The position numbers were made by a program, and so were the translations under genes. This document shows, in pieces, positions 1-7,915 of a stretch of DNA of 64,000 bases. The first letter of the stretch is position 1, and each line of letters starts with the position of its first letter. Source of the stretch: Bacteroidota bacterium (GTDB taxonomy: Bacteria > Bacteroidota > Bacteroidia > Cytophagales > Cyclobacteriaceae); the NCBI GenBank assembly GCA_018267275.1, contig JAFDYV010000007.1, positions 124,001-188,000 of the forward strand. Direction: 5' to 3'. A model generated the notes under the pieces. The model ran no database searches. It saw only the letters and a list, made by a program, of their open reading frames with translations, and was not told the DNA's origin.

Positions 1-1051
1 GCTTTGATTTCTCTCCGATAGGTCGAAAATTCTTTCCGCCATCTTCGCTGATACTGATGGCAAAGCCCATTGTGTAAACTTTGTCACGATCTTGCGGGTC
101 GGCAATGATTTCGTTATAGTAATTGCCGCCTGTTTGGTGGCCGCTCATCTTTGCCCAGCTGGCGCCACGGTTAATGCTGCGGTAGGTGCCAGCGTCTTTT
201 GCTGCCTCCACTATCGCGTAAATGTATTCAGGGTCAGCCGGAGAAATCGCTAAACCAATTCTTCCTTTGTCAGCCGATGGCAGACCGTTGTTCGCCTTGT
301 CCCACGTTTTGCCGCCATTGGTAGTTTTGTATATGCCCGACCCGGGTCCACCGCTCACATAGGCATAGTCTGAACGCATGCGCTGAAAAGCAGCCGCATA
401 CAATACATCGGGGTTTCGCGGATCCATGATGATATCGTTAGCTCCCGTAAATGCGTCAAGCTTCAGTACTTGTTCCCACGTTTTGCCGCCATCAATTGTT
501 TTGTACACACCCCGTTCACCACCTTCTTTCCAAAGCGGGCCGATGGCAGCAACATACACTACATCTGAATTAGTAGGATGAACAATGATTTTGCCAATGT
601 GCTCTGAAGTTTTCAAGCCCATGTTCTTCCAAGATGCGCCACCGTCTTCGGATTTATACACGCCATCGCCATAAGCCACACTTCGCTGGTTGTTGTTTTC
701 TCCAGAGCCGACCCACACCACATTGGAGTTGTTGGGATCGAGCGTGATGCAGCCAATACTGTACGATCCTTGGCCATCAAAGATGGGCTCGTAGGTAGTA
801 CCTGCATTTACTGTTTTCCAAACCCCACCGGATGCCGTTGCCACATAGTACTCGTGAATATTATTTGGGTTCACCGCAAAATCGGCAATCCGACCAGAAG
901 TGACGGCAGGACCAATGTTTCGGAATTTGATACCAGATAGAGAGAGTTCGTCTTTCTTTTCAGGAGAAGTCTGCGCTGGTTTAGTGTCTTTTTTTTGTGA
1001 ATACGAAAATGAAATCACAAAGGAGAGAGTGGCAAGTAAGATTGTTTTCAT
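1..1051 (-). CDS. BNR/sortilin-type beta-propeller exoprotein (3' part cut by window edge)
   Basis: The reading frame runs from an ATG at 1051 to the window edge without a stop, so only the first 350 residues are visible. It opens with a signal peptide (MKTILLATLSFVISFSYSQ) and a short charged linker. Repeated blades follow with the BNR/Asp-box pattern, for example GVWKTVNAGTTYEPIF, GVYKSEDGGASWKNMG and GVYKTIDGGKTWEQV, alternating with 'DPxNxxVVYVA' strands. This is typical of the VPS10/sortilin-like 'glycosyl hydrolase' proteins of Bacteroidota, which are usually about 1000 residues long and secreted or periplasmic. Glycosidase activity is not shown by the sequence; the propeller may only bind ligand. 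A bidirectional terminator separates it from the next upstream gene, so it is probably its own transcription unit. Confidence 0.85.
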   Translation of the reverse strand, partial: MKTILLATLSFVISFSYSQKKDTKPAQTSPEKKDELSLSGIKFRNIGPAVTSGRIADFAVNPNNIHEYYVATASGGVWKTVNAGTTYEPIFDGQGSYSIGCITLDPNNSNVVWVGSGENNNQRSVAYGDGVYKSEDGGASWKNMGLKTSEHIGKIIVHPTNSDVVYVAAIGPLWKEGGERGVYKTIDGGKTWEQVLKLDAFTGANDIIMDPRNPDVLYAAAFQRMRSDYAYVSGGPGSGIYKTTNGGKTWDKANNGLPSADKGRIGLAISPADPEYIYAIVEAAKDAGTYRSINRGASWAKMSGHQTGGNYYNEIIADPQDRDKVYTMGFAISISEDGGKNFRPIGEKSK

Positions 1052-1125
1052 GGCAATGTTATTGAATGAGTCGAGTTAGACATTTCATAGGTCACTTTCA
1101 AGCAGTTTTTCAGAAGCGGCAAAAT

Positions 1126-1155
1126 AAAAATGCCATCTGTTTGGGATGGCATTTT
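1126..1155 (-). terminator. Rho-independent terminator
   Basis: A perfect stem (AAAATGCCATC pairing with GATGGCATTTT, loop of about 7 bases) lies just beyond the stop of the gluconate dehydrogenase subunit 3 gene. Read on the minus strand it ends in a T-rich tract. It closes the GMC/subunit 3 operon. Confidence 0.8.
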
Positions 1156-1178
1156 GCTTTCATTTTCTCAGTTATGAA

Positions 1179-1772
1179 CTAGGTTGCCCAAGTTCTGCCT
1201 TGGCCAGCTTCCTTCAACGGTATACAGCCTTTGTAAGAACCGGGCACTGCTTCGTATTGCAAAACCTGAGTGGCACCTGCTTCTGAAGTGAAGTAGCCAA
1301 GCATCGTCAGTTCTTTTGCCATAGCGAAGAATGGACGCGGTGCATTCCATTTTTCTCTAACCGCTTTTACAGTTTGTTCATTGTATTGTTTTACGAAAGC
1401 CAATTGGTCTTCGGGCTTCAAGTAAATAAAACTATCACCATGAGCTTTTTTGGCATCTTCATCGAACGTGGCCAAACCTTGCAAAAAGCGGTCTTGGTCT
1501 TCTTTCTTGTAGCACTCGCGCAGCATTTGGTCGATGAAATTTGGCACACCCACCTCTTTCGCTCCGGGCGTATCGGTTTTTGGCAAAATCACGCCTGCCA
1601 GTTCTGAGATTAATCTTGCCTGATCCTCATTGAAGAAAACAGGTTTATAATTCAAGTCAGGTTTTGCTTTACAACCATTGAGCAAGCCCGCCATAGCGGA
1701 GGCAGAAACAGCAGCGCCCATGAGTAGCGCTGTTTTGCGCAAAGCTTCTCTTCTATCGATTAATTGATTCAT
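1179..1772 (-). CDS. Gluconate 2-dehydrogenase subunit 3 family protein
   Basis: This 197-residue protein belongs to the small-subunit family (gluconate 2-dehydrogenase subunit 3) that accompanies FAD-dependent GMC sugar dehydrogenases. The N-terminus has a twin-arginine-like motif (RREALRKTALL) followed by a hydrophobic segment and a Cys in a lipobox-like context (LLNGC, about residue 34), suggesting Tat export and possibly lipid anchoring. The body carries the family pattern 'ISELAGVILPKTDTPGAKEVGVPNFID' near residues 55-80 (quoted in part as ILPKTDTPGAKEVGVPNFID). The start is an ATG at 1772, 17 bp after the stop of the GMC gene, so the two are surely one operon. The role is probably to export or anchor the partner enzyme. 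The substrate cannot be read from the sequence. Confidence 0.88.
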   Translation of the reverse strand: MNQLIDRREALRKTALLMGAAVSASAMAGLLNGCKAKPDLNYKPVFFNEDQARLISELAGVILPKTDTPGAKEVGVPNFIDQMLRECYKKEDQDRFLQGLATFDEDAKKAHGDSFIYLKPEDQLAFVKQYNEQTVKAVREKWNAPRPFFAMAKELTMLGYFTSEAGATQVLQYEAVPGSYKGCIPLKEAGQGRTWAT

Positions 1773-1789
1773 AGTAGGGTCGTTAATCG

Positions 1790-3499
1790 TTATAAGTTTT
1801 GTTTTTTCAATTCACTCACTGCGTAGTCGGCAGCGCGTGCGGTAAACGCCATGTAGGTGAGGGAAGGATTTTGGCACCCGGCAGATGTCATGAACGAACC
1901 GTCAGTGACAAATACGTTCTTACAGGCGTGCACTTGGTTCCATTTGTTAAGTACCGATGTTTTTGGGTCTTTGCCCATTCGTGCAGTACCCATTTCGTGG
2001 ATGCCCAGGCCAATGCCCGTAACGTTGTCGTACGTTTTGATATTTTTAACGCCTGCCGCTTCCAACATTTCTGCAGCATCGTTCTTCATATCCACCCGCA
2101 TCTTCAGTTCGTTTTCTTTTAAGTTCGTGTCAAACAGCAAGGTTGGCAATCCGTGTATGTCTTTTTTGTCTTTGTTGATCACCACGCGGTTGTTGTGGTC
2201 AGGCAAAATTTCTCCAAAGCCCATCATTCCTAATGTCCATTTGCCAGGATTTGAGGCCATTTTCTTTAGGTCTTCACCTACCGCCATCTCTGCCACCAGG
2301 CTAGACCAGCCTTGACGACTGCCACCACCTTGATAACCAAAACCGCGCAAGTAGTCTCGCTTGTCGTTACCAATGTTTCGGAAACGCGGAATGTAAAACC
2401 CGTTGGCTCTTCGGCCAAAATAGTATTGGTCTTCAAACCCGGGAAACTCGCCCCCTGCACCCACGCCTAGTTGGTGGTCCATAATATTACAACCTAATTC
2501 GCCACTTTCGTTACCGAACCCGTTGGGGAAGCGTTTTGAAATGGAATTCAACATGATAAATGTTGAACCCATAGTGGATGCGCAAAGGAAAATGATTTTC
2601 GCGTTAAACTCCAGTTGTTCAGCCGTGACAGCATCTTGCACACGCACCCCTGTAGCCTTTCCTTTTTCCTCATCATAAATGATTTCGTGTACTACTGAGT
2701 TGGGTCGCAAAGTCATCAGTCCGGTCTTCTCTGCTGAGATTAATCCACCCGCTACGCTACTGTAATACCCTCCGTAAGGGCATCCGCGAATACATAAATT
2801 CCTAAACTGACATGTGCCACGCCAAGGCATATGCGCCAGGGGTGCTGTGGCATGGGCGGTGCGCCCGATCGTAAACGCTCTGCCGAATTTATCCTTCAAT
2901 GTTTTCTTTAGCTCTTGCTCGACACAATTTAATTCCATTGGGGGCAGAAACTTTCCGTCTGGTAACTGCGCAAGGCCTTCGTTTTGCCCGCTTACGCCAA
3001 TATACTGCTCAATGTAGTCGTACCAGGGTGCTATTTCGGCATAACGCACGGGCCAATCTACTGCAATGCCATCTTTGGCGTTTGCCTCAAAATCCATGGG
3101 GCTGAGGCGATAACTTTGCCTGCCCCACATAATGGAACGACCACCCACGTGATAGCCTCGCATCCAATCAAAGCGGCTGCCTTCTTTTTCGGTATAGGGG
3201 TGTTCCAGATCGTTAACGAACCAATGTTTTGAATCTTGATTAACTGTATAACCGGTGCGTGCTTGCACACCTTGTTTTTTCAAATCTTCTTGGGTTGGCT
3301 TGTTGCCATTAGGTAGTTGCCACGGGTCTTTGGTGGCAGTGGGATAGTCGGGGTGCTTTACATCTCGACCACGTTCCAGCACCAGTGTTTTCAGGCCTTT
3401 CTCCGTCAGTTCTTTGGCGGCAATGCCACCACTGATACCGGTGCCTACTACAATCGCATCGTAGGTGATTTGCTTTTCAGCGTCAACATTCAAGTTCAT
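1790..3499 (-). CDS. GMC family FAD-dependent oxidoreductase
   Basis: This is a 569-residue GMC oxidoreductase. The N-terminal FAD-binding Rossmann motif is VVGTGISGG (Gly19, Gly21, Gly24), with the ribose-binding acid in LVLERG. The C-terminal substrate domain holds GIHEMGTARMG (catalytic-type His501) and QNPSLTYMAFTARAADYA (Asn544) at the end. It resembles the large subunit of the gluconate/2-keto-gluconate dehydrogenase group, with a Cys-rich stretch around residues 225-245 (CQFRNLCIRGCPYGG) that may coordinate a metal or cluster, as in some GMC enzymes. It has no signal peptide of its own. The Tat-type partner encoded 17 bp downstream probably carries it across the membrane. It likely oxidises a sugar or sugar acid and passes electrons to the respiratory chain; the actual substrate is unknown. 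Confidence 0.92.
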   Translation of the reverse strand: MNLNVDAEKQITYDAIVVGTGISGGIAAKELTEKGLKTLVLERGRDVKHPDYPTATKDPWQLPNGNKPTQEDLKKQGVQARTGYTVNQDSKHWFVNDLEHPYTEKEGSRFDWMRGYHVGGRSIMWGRQSYRLSPMDFEANAKDGIAVDWPVRYAEIAPWYDYIEQYIGVSGQNEGLAQLPDGKFLPPMELNCVEQELKKTLKDKFGRAFTIGRTAHATAPLAHMPWRGTCQFRNLCIRGCPYGGYYSSVAGGLISAEKTGLMTLRPNSVVHEIIYDEEKGKATGVRVQDAVTAEQLEFNAKIIFLCASTMGSTFIMLNSISKRFPNGFGNESGELGCNIMDHQLGVGAGGEFPGFEDQYYFGRRANGFYIPRFRNIGNDKRDYLRGFGYQGGGSRQGWSSLVAEMAVGEDLKKMASNPGKWTLGMMGFGEILPDHNNRVVINKDKKDIHGLPTLLFDTNLKENELKMRVDMKNDAAEMLEAAGVKNIKTYDNVTGIGLGIHEMGTARMGKDPKTSVLNKWNQVHACKNVFVTDGSFMTSAGCQNPSLTYMAFTARAADYAVSELKKQNL

Positions 3500-3645
3500 A
3501 GCTGTTGGTTACGGTTTTTTAAGTGGTAAAAGGTAGAAACTTTTTTCTCCAAGTCAGCCACCGTTGATAAAAAAAAGTGATCGACTGTTAGGGACAATAG
3601 TTTTGTGGATTGAAAAATCAAAAAGAGGCGGAGCCTGTTTGACAA

Positions 3646-4431
3646 CTAGTTGAAAATTTCGCCTTCTATGCCCAATCCGAACAGTGCAAAATCATATTTA
3701 ACCGGGTCGTGGGGGTCAAGTATCCGAAGGGCTTGTGTGAGTTCAACGGCTGCCTTCCAATTGGCAGGTTGTTTTTTTAGAAGTTTTAGTTTGCGCGCAA
3801 CCCGCTCCACATGCACGTCCAGCGGGCATACCAGTTGACTTGGTTTTATCTTTTTCCATAAGCCGAAGTCTACCCCCCGGTCATCATTACGCACCATCCA
3901 TCGCAGAAACATATTCATTCGCTTGCAGGCAGATTTTCGAGCTGGCGTAGCCACGTGTTTTCTAGTGCGAGTAGGGGCGAAGTGGAGATCGAAGAATAAC
4001 CGATGGAATTCAACAAGCGCATGCTCGGTAGTTTCTTCATTTTCTGCGAGAGGAAATGCATCTTCAAGCGATGGATGCATCTGGTACAGGTTCTTCAATG
4101 CCGCTACAAAATACAGTGCATCAATGCCGTTAAACGTACGGTGTTTAAAATTAGCAAATGGTTTCAAGTCACGTTCGCGATGGTGGAGTACAAACTCGTG
4201 TGGTGTGCCGTCCATCCAATTTAAAAATTCTTTTGTCTTGTTGATGATGGTTACCCGTTGGCCCCAAGCCAAAACCGAAGCCATCAATGCAGCAATCTCA
4301 ATGTCTTGTTTTTTTTTGTATTGGTGTGGAATAGAGACGGGATCAAGTTCAATGAACTTAGGTTGATTGAACTGTCGCTCGGCTTCGTCCAAGGTTTGTT
4401 TGAGTGAAGATATTTTTTGAGTGTTATTCAA
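3646..4431 (-). CDS. TIGR02757 family protein
   Basis: The protein matches the TIGR02757 family, a conserved Bacteroidota family of about 255-265 residues with a helix-hairpin-helix DNA-glycosylase-like fold and no established function. Recognisable parts are FIELDPVSIPHQY near the N-terminus, the helix with ASVLAWGQR, FLRWMVRNDDRGVDFGLW, and the C-terminal LVCPLDVHVERVARKLKLL followed by LDPHDPVKYDFALFGLG. No ATG is available. The frame is open up to a TTG at 4479, but that start would add a non-conserved hydrophobic stretch (CGFLCFSRAFFF). The TTG at 4431, giving 261 residues, fits the family length better. It stands alone, with no obvious operon partners. Confidence 0.85.
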   Translation of the reverse strand: MNNTQKISSLKQTLDEAERQFNQPKFIELDPVSIPHQYKKKQDIEIAALMASVLAWGQRVTIINKTKEFLNWMDGTPHEFVLHHRERDLKPFANFKHRTFNGIDALYFVAALKNLYQMHPSLEDAFPLAENEETTEHALVEFHRLFFDLHFAPTRTRKHVATPARKSACKRMNMFLRWMVRNDDRGVDFGLWKKIKPSQLVCPLDVHVERVARKLKLLKKQPANWKAAVELTQALRILDPHDPVKYDFALFGLGIEGEIFN

Positions 4432-4491
4432 AGTGAAAAAAAAAGCTCGCGAAAAACAGAGGAAGCCACATATGGCCAAATTAAGCGTATA

Positions 4492-5655
4492 TTATTTTGA
4501 TTTCGACAACAACCACGTATAGATGTCTGGTTTGGTGGTGGTGCCCGCTATTCCTCCTTTGCTCCAATCGCCATGGTTTTTATCATACACGCGTCTCCAG
4601 CAATCATGGCCGTCATCAGTGAATTTATCATATTTGGCTGAACTAGGTGGCGTACATGCATTATATGCGTTGACCATGTTGGAAGTGTTATTAACGTTAA
4701 CGATTCCATCGGTATTATTTGTAAACGTCCATACGGCAATGTTTTTCATGCCACATGCTTTACCAGTGTTACCACCTCCTGAAATTGGTACCATGGCGGC
4801 CAGGCGTGTGGGAAAATCGCCCGCATAATTCCATGTGCCAAATCCACCTCCACTAATTCCTGTCAGATAGATTTTCTTATCATCTACTGGGTAGTTGGCA
4901 AGCGCAAAACTGATACCTTCATTAATAAGTGTGGTGTTCCAATTGGTATTGGTGTGTTGTATAGACATCACCATCATCGGAACGTCATTTCCCAAGCTAA
5001 TAAACTCAGGCAAACTTCCGTTGCGAATCATATTAATTTGGCCTTGCGAAGCAACTTCTCCATTACCACCCAAAAAAACTAATAAAGGATACTTGGCGCC
5101 TGGATATTTCATAACGGTTTCCGGGCGATACATTAGAAACAAGCATTGACGGTTCTCTGCAGTAGACTGATATTGACCCTGACCTTGCCGCTCGTTAGTA
5201 GTGAACTCAATGGCGGTTACTTTATCTTGTATTTTTGAATCTGCTACGCTTTCGCTCACCACGTATGCGTAGTATTTTTTCTTTTGGGCTAATCCTGCCA
5301 CAGTTTCCGTTTTTTCTGTGTTAGCAACCAAAGAGGATGTTCCTTTGAATTTTATGGCTGGATTTGTTGGTGTGGCTGACTGTGTTTTCAAGTCGGCAGG
5401 AGTAAATGTTACTGGTTGATCAGTGACCACCCAAAAAGCATTCGATTGATTATCAGTTTGGAGTACAATGTCAACCGATGTTGCACCAAATGGTACCTTA
5501 GGATAGCCCGCAGCCCAGTTGGGAACACCCGGTTGCGCTTGGGGCGTTGGCGAGTTAGTGCCACAGGCTACTAGTAACAGAACAAAAACATTCAAAATCG
5601 AATTGTTGAACTTATTCATGGCGTTTGGTTTGCCTTCAAGATACCGATTGTACAT
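4492..5655 (-). CDS. PHB-depolymerase-like alpha/beta hydrolase lipoprotein
   Basis: This is a secreted lipoprotein with a C-terminal alpha/beta hydrolase domain. The signal sequence ends in a lipobox (VLLLVAC, Cys31 from the first start). Residues about 50-155 look like an Ig/fibronectin-like beta domain. The hydrolase part begins near residue 170 with YPLLVFLGGNGE. It has the nucleophile elbow GISGG (Ser268), a probable acid in NNTDGIV (Asp316) and the His in DDGHDCW (His350). The first ATG (5655) overlaps the stop of the OmpA-family gene as TAATG, suggesting translational coupling. A second ATG at 5619 gives a more normal signal peptide and is an equally good start. It probably hydrolyses an ester in an exported polymer or glycan; the substrate is unknown. 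Confidence 0.85.
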   Translation of the reverse strand: MYNRYLEGKPNAMNKFNNSILNVFVLLLVACGTNSPTPQAQPGVPNWAAGYPKVPFGATSVDIVLQTDNQSNAFWVVTDQPVTFTPADLKTQSATPTNPAIKFKGTSSLVANTEKTETVAGLAQKKKYYAYVVSESVADSKIQDKVTAIEFTTNERQGQGQYQSTAENRQCLFLMYRPETVMKYPGAKYPLLVFLGGNGEVASQGQINMIRNGSLPEFISLGNDVPMMVMSIQHTNTNWNTTLINEGISFALANYPVDDKKIYLTGISGGGFGTWNYAGDFPTRLAAMVPISGGGNTGKACGMKNIAVWTFTNNTDGIVNVNNTSNMVNAYNACTPPSSAKYDKFTDDGHDCWRRVYDKNHGDWSKGGIAGTTTKPDIYTWLLSKSK

Positions 5656-6770
5656 TATTTCTCCAAAAACCTTATCTCCACCCTCCGGTTCAGTGCATGC
5701 GCAGCTTCGTCTTTGCCCATCGACAATGGCCTTCTTTTCCCTTCGCCTATCAATTTGAAACGTGTTGGATCTATCCCTTTCGAAATCAAGTATTCGGCCA
5801 CAGCCTCTACCCGAGCCAACGACAAATCCAAGTTGTATTGTTCACTACCGCGCTCATCGGTGTGACCGGTTAACTCTATTTTCCAATTCTTCTTGTATTG
5901 AATCACCGAAATCCATTTTTGCAATTCGGTAAATGAGTTGCCCATCAGTCGTGCGCTGTCGAATTCAAAATAAATATTTTTCAATACGTAACGCTCGTCT
6001 AATTTGATTTCAGGATAGCCTTCCACAATCAAGGGCTTTTCTGGTTTTTTCTTGGGCTCTTCATAAGCGATGATGCGCACATCATCAATGTAGTAATATG
6101 CGCCCCGGTCAAGCATCGGTTCTTTTGCCTTCGAGAAATCTAAATGACGGAATCGAGTGGAAGTATTATCAGAAAAATTGCCAATGGTCAAATATTGTTC
6201 ACCACCCTTGGCTTTGTAGAAGAAGCGACATTTATTCCATATACCCGTGGTGCGGCTATAAGCAGTTGCCATTCGGTATTCGTAAGTGGTGGCGCCCAAA
6301 GGCAAATCATTATTTTGTTTTATCGCGGTATCGCTCAATAGCAAACCAATTCTATCGATGCTATATTTAGAATTCGATGAAAGCTTGAAAAGGTATTCAA
6401 CGTAGTACTCCACGCCCTCTTGCAGTGGTTCGGTTAATTTTGTCTGCAGATATTCTCGGTATTCCTTTCCTTTTACAAAACAATAAATTCCAGCATAGCC
6501 CTTTCCAGTATAGGGTTTTGAATGGCCCGCCCAATTGGTGGGCACGCCCGCATCGCCTCTACTACATTCATTGTATAAATCTGGTGTTCCGGTGGTGGGC
6601 GAAAACCATCCGGGGGCAAGCTTGCCATCCGTAGCATAATTGTAAGAGTCCGGGCACTTAAAGTATGCTTCAAAGCTGGGGTTGGGCACTAGATTTTGTG
6701 CTAACCCTTGAAGGCTCAACAAACATGCGAAATAGAAAGGGCACCAGCTCAATGAGACATGAATCCTCAA
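5655..6770 (-). CDS. OmpA family outer-membrane/peptidoglycan-associated protein
   Basis: The protein has 371 residues. An N-terminal signal peptide (cleavage near LQGLAQ) leads into a beta-rich domain beginning NLVPNPSFEAYFKCPDS. This start is common in Bacteroidota surface proteins and resembles a carbohydrate-binding module. An OmpA C-terminal peptidoglycan-binding domain follows from about residue 252. Its signatures are IYFEFDSARL, LTGHTDERGSEQYNLDLS and the closing NRRVEIRFLEK. The start is a TTG at 6770, since no ATG is in frame upstream of the signal sequence. It lies 6 bp after the stop of the LysM gene. LysM gene, this gene and the hydrolase lipoprotein form one minus-strand run of envelope genes with gaps or overlaps of a few bases. 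Confidence 0.9.
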   Translation of the reverse strand: MRIHVSLSWCPFYFACLLSLQGLAQNLVPNPSFEAYFKCPDSYNYATDGKLAPGWFSPTTGTPDLYNECSRGDAGVPTNWAGHSKPYTGKGYAGIYCFVKGKEYREYLQTKLTEPLQEGVEYYVEYLFKLSSNSKYSIDRIGLLLSDTAIKQNNDLPLGATTYEYRMATAYSRTTGIWNKCRFFYKAKGGEQYLTIGNFSDNTSTRFRHLDFSKAKEPMLDRGAYYYIDDVRIIAYEEPKKKPEKPLIVEGYPEIKLDERYVLKNIYFEFDSARLMGNSFTELQKWISVIQYKKNWKIELTGHTDERGSEQYNLDLSLARVEAVAEYLISKGIDPTRFKLIGEGKRRPLSMGKDEAAHALNRRVEIRFLEK

Positions 6771-6776
6771 ACAACG

Positions 6777-7775
6777 CTATTTATAGTAGGTAACCTCAAC
6801 GGTGCACTTACCGTCCAAAGCTTCAAGGCGATTCATAGCCGCGCTTGAAATACGAATAAGTACATCAGACGACACATCGTTTGGCATGGCCCCCATTACC
6901 CGAACGAAAACCTCACGGTTGGTTTGTGTGTTGCGTACCTTCAGCACAGAACCAATTTTTGCCGTTCTGTGAAACGCCAAATATTTTCTGCTGTTTTCGG
7001 TGTTGGCCATCAGGTCGCAGCCACCTTCTTCGCGCACTTCATCTGCGCCCATCACTTTTTCCGAAATCTTGATGGTGCTAGTAGTTGTATTGCTCGTGTT
7101 GGTGGGCGTAATGGTTGAAGTGGGTGCTACCATGGCACCTGCCGTGTTTTTGGGCTGCGCCACCAATAACGTTTGACCTAATTTTAATTCATCGCTTGTT
7201 AGGTTATTCCACTGCTTCAATTGATCTACACTCACGCCATATTGCCGCGAAATGGAATAAAGTGTTTCTTTCGATGCTACGGTATGGGTAGCATTGACAG
7301 ATTGCAACGTTGTGCTTGGTTGCGGAGCTGTTGCCGTTGCGTATTTCGGTTGCGTCAAAAACAACAATTGACCCAGTTTTAATTCATCGCTTGTCAAGTT
7401 GTTCCACTGTTTAAGCTGATCTACTGAAATTGAATATTGCCGTGCGATGGAATAAAGGGTTTCCTTGGCGGCCACCGTGTGGGTACTACTCACCGACTTC
7501 ATCGCGGGTATGCCTGAGACCTCTGTATTAATCTTCGTTTTAGCTTTGGGTGTGTAGGGAATCTTTAGTAGTTGACCGACTGCTAATGCGCCCTCTGCCG
7601 CTCCATTGCTCTCAATAATGGCGGTGACCGCCACGCCATAACGCCTTGAGATAGAATACAATGTTTCTTTTGCCTCAATTTGATGGATAATGAACTGTTT
7701 TCCGTTAATGGTCTCCATCCGAAGCGAGTCACTATCGGCCACCCACAAAATCGTTGCAAATAATAACTTAATCAT
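6777..7775 (-). CDS. LysM-repeat protein with RlpA-like C-terminal domain
   Basis: This 332-residue exported protein has three LysM modules at about residues 29-73, 98-141 and 163-206, each with 'KETLYSI(S/A)R(R/Q)Y'. Modules 2 and 3 are nearly identical over VDQLKQWNNLTSDELKLGQ, so one is a recent duplicate. The signal peptide is short (MIKLLFATILWVADS). After a Thr/Ser-rich linker, residues about 240-332 (EGGCDLMANTENSRKYLAFH through VLIRISSAAMNRLEALDG) resemble the double-psi beta-barrel region of RlpA-type proteins. It probably binds peptidoglycan in the periplasm. It is first in the run with the OmpA-family and hydrolase genes. Confidence 0.88.
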   Translation of the reverse strand: MIKLLFATILWVADSDSLRMETINGKQFIIHQIEAKETLYSISRRYGVAVTAIIESNGAAEGALAVGQLLKIPYTPKAKTKINTEVSGIPAMKSVSSTHTVAAKETLYSIARQYSISVDQLKQWNNLTSDELKLGQLLFLTQPKYATATAPQPSTTLQSVNATHTVASKETLYSISRQYGVSVDQLKQWNNLTSDELKLGQTLLVAQPKNTAGAMVAPTSTITPTNTSNTTTSTIKISEKVMGADEVREEGGCDLMANTENSRKYLAFHRTAKIGSVLKVRNTQTNREVFVRVMGAMPNDVSSDVLIRISSAAMNRLEALDGKCTVEVTYYK

Positions 7776-7869
7776 AGTATATATTAACGCGAAAAGTTAC
7801 CAAATATTTGAGGCGCTTCAAAGCCATTCGATGCATTGCGGTACTTGCCACATTCTTTTCCGGTTTCTT

Positions 7870-7900
7870 TTTAAAATGGCGAAATCTCAGACTATTTTTG
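7870..7900 (+). promoter_or_regulatory. Candidate sigma-A promoter of tex
   Basis: TATTTTTG at 7893-7900 matches the Bacteroidetes -7 box TAnnTTTG. Nineteen bases upstream is TTTA (7870-7873), one base from the -33 TTTG. Transcription would begin near 7905, just before the ATG at 7916, and would exclude the longer frame start at 7808. Confidence 0.55.
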
Positions 7901-7915
7901 CCTCCCTTTTACTTT

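Noticed and set aside
7808..7915. Longer N-terminus for tex
   Set aside because: The extension is not conserved in Tex proteins and contains the predicted -7 box, so the gene starts at 7916.
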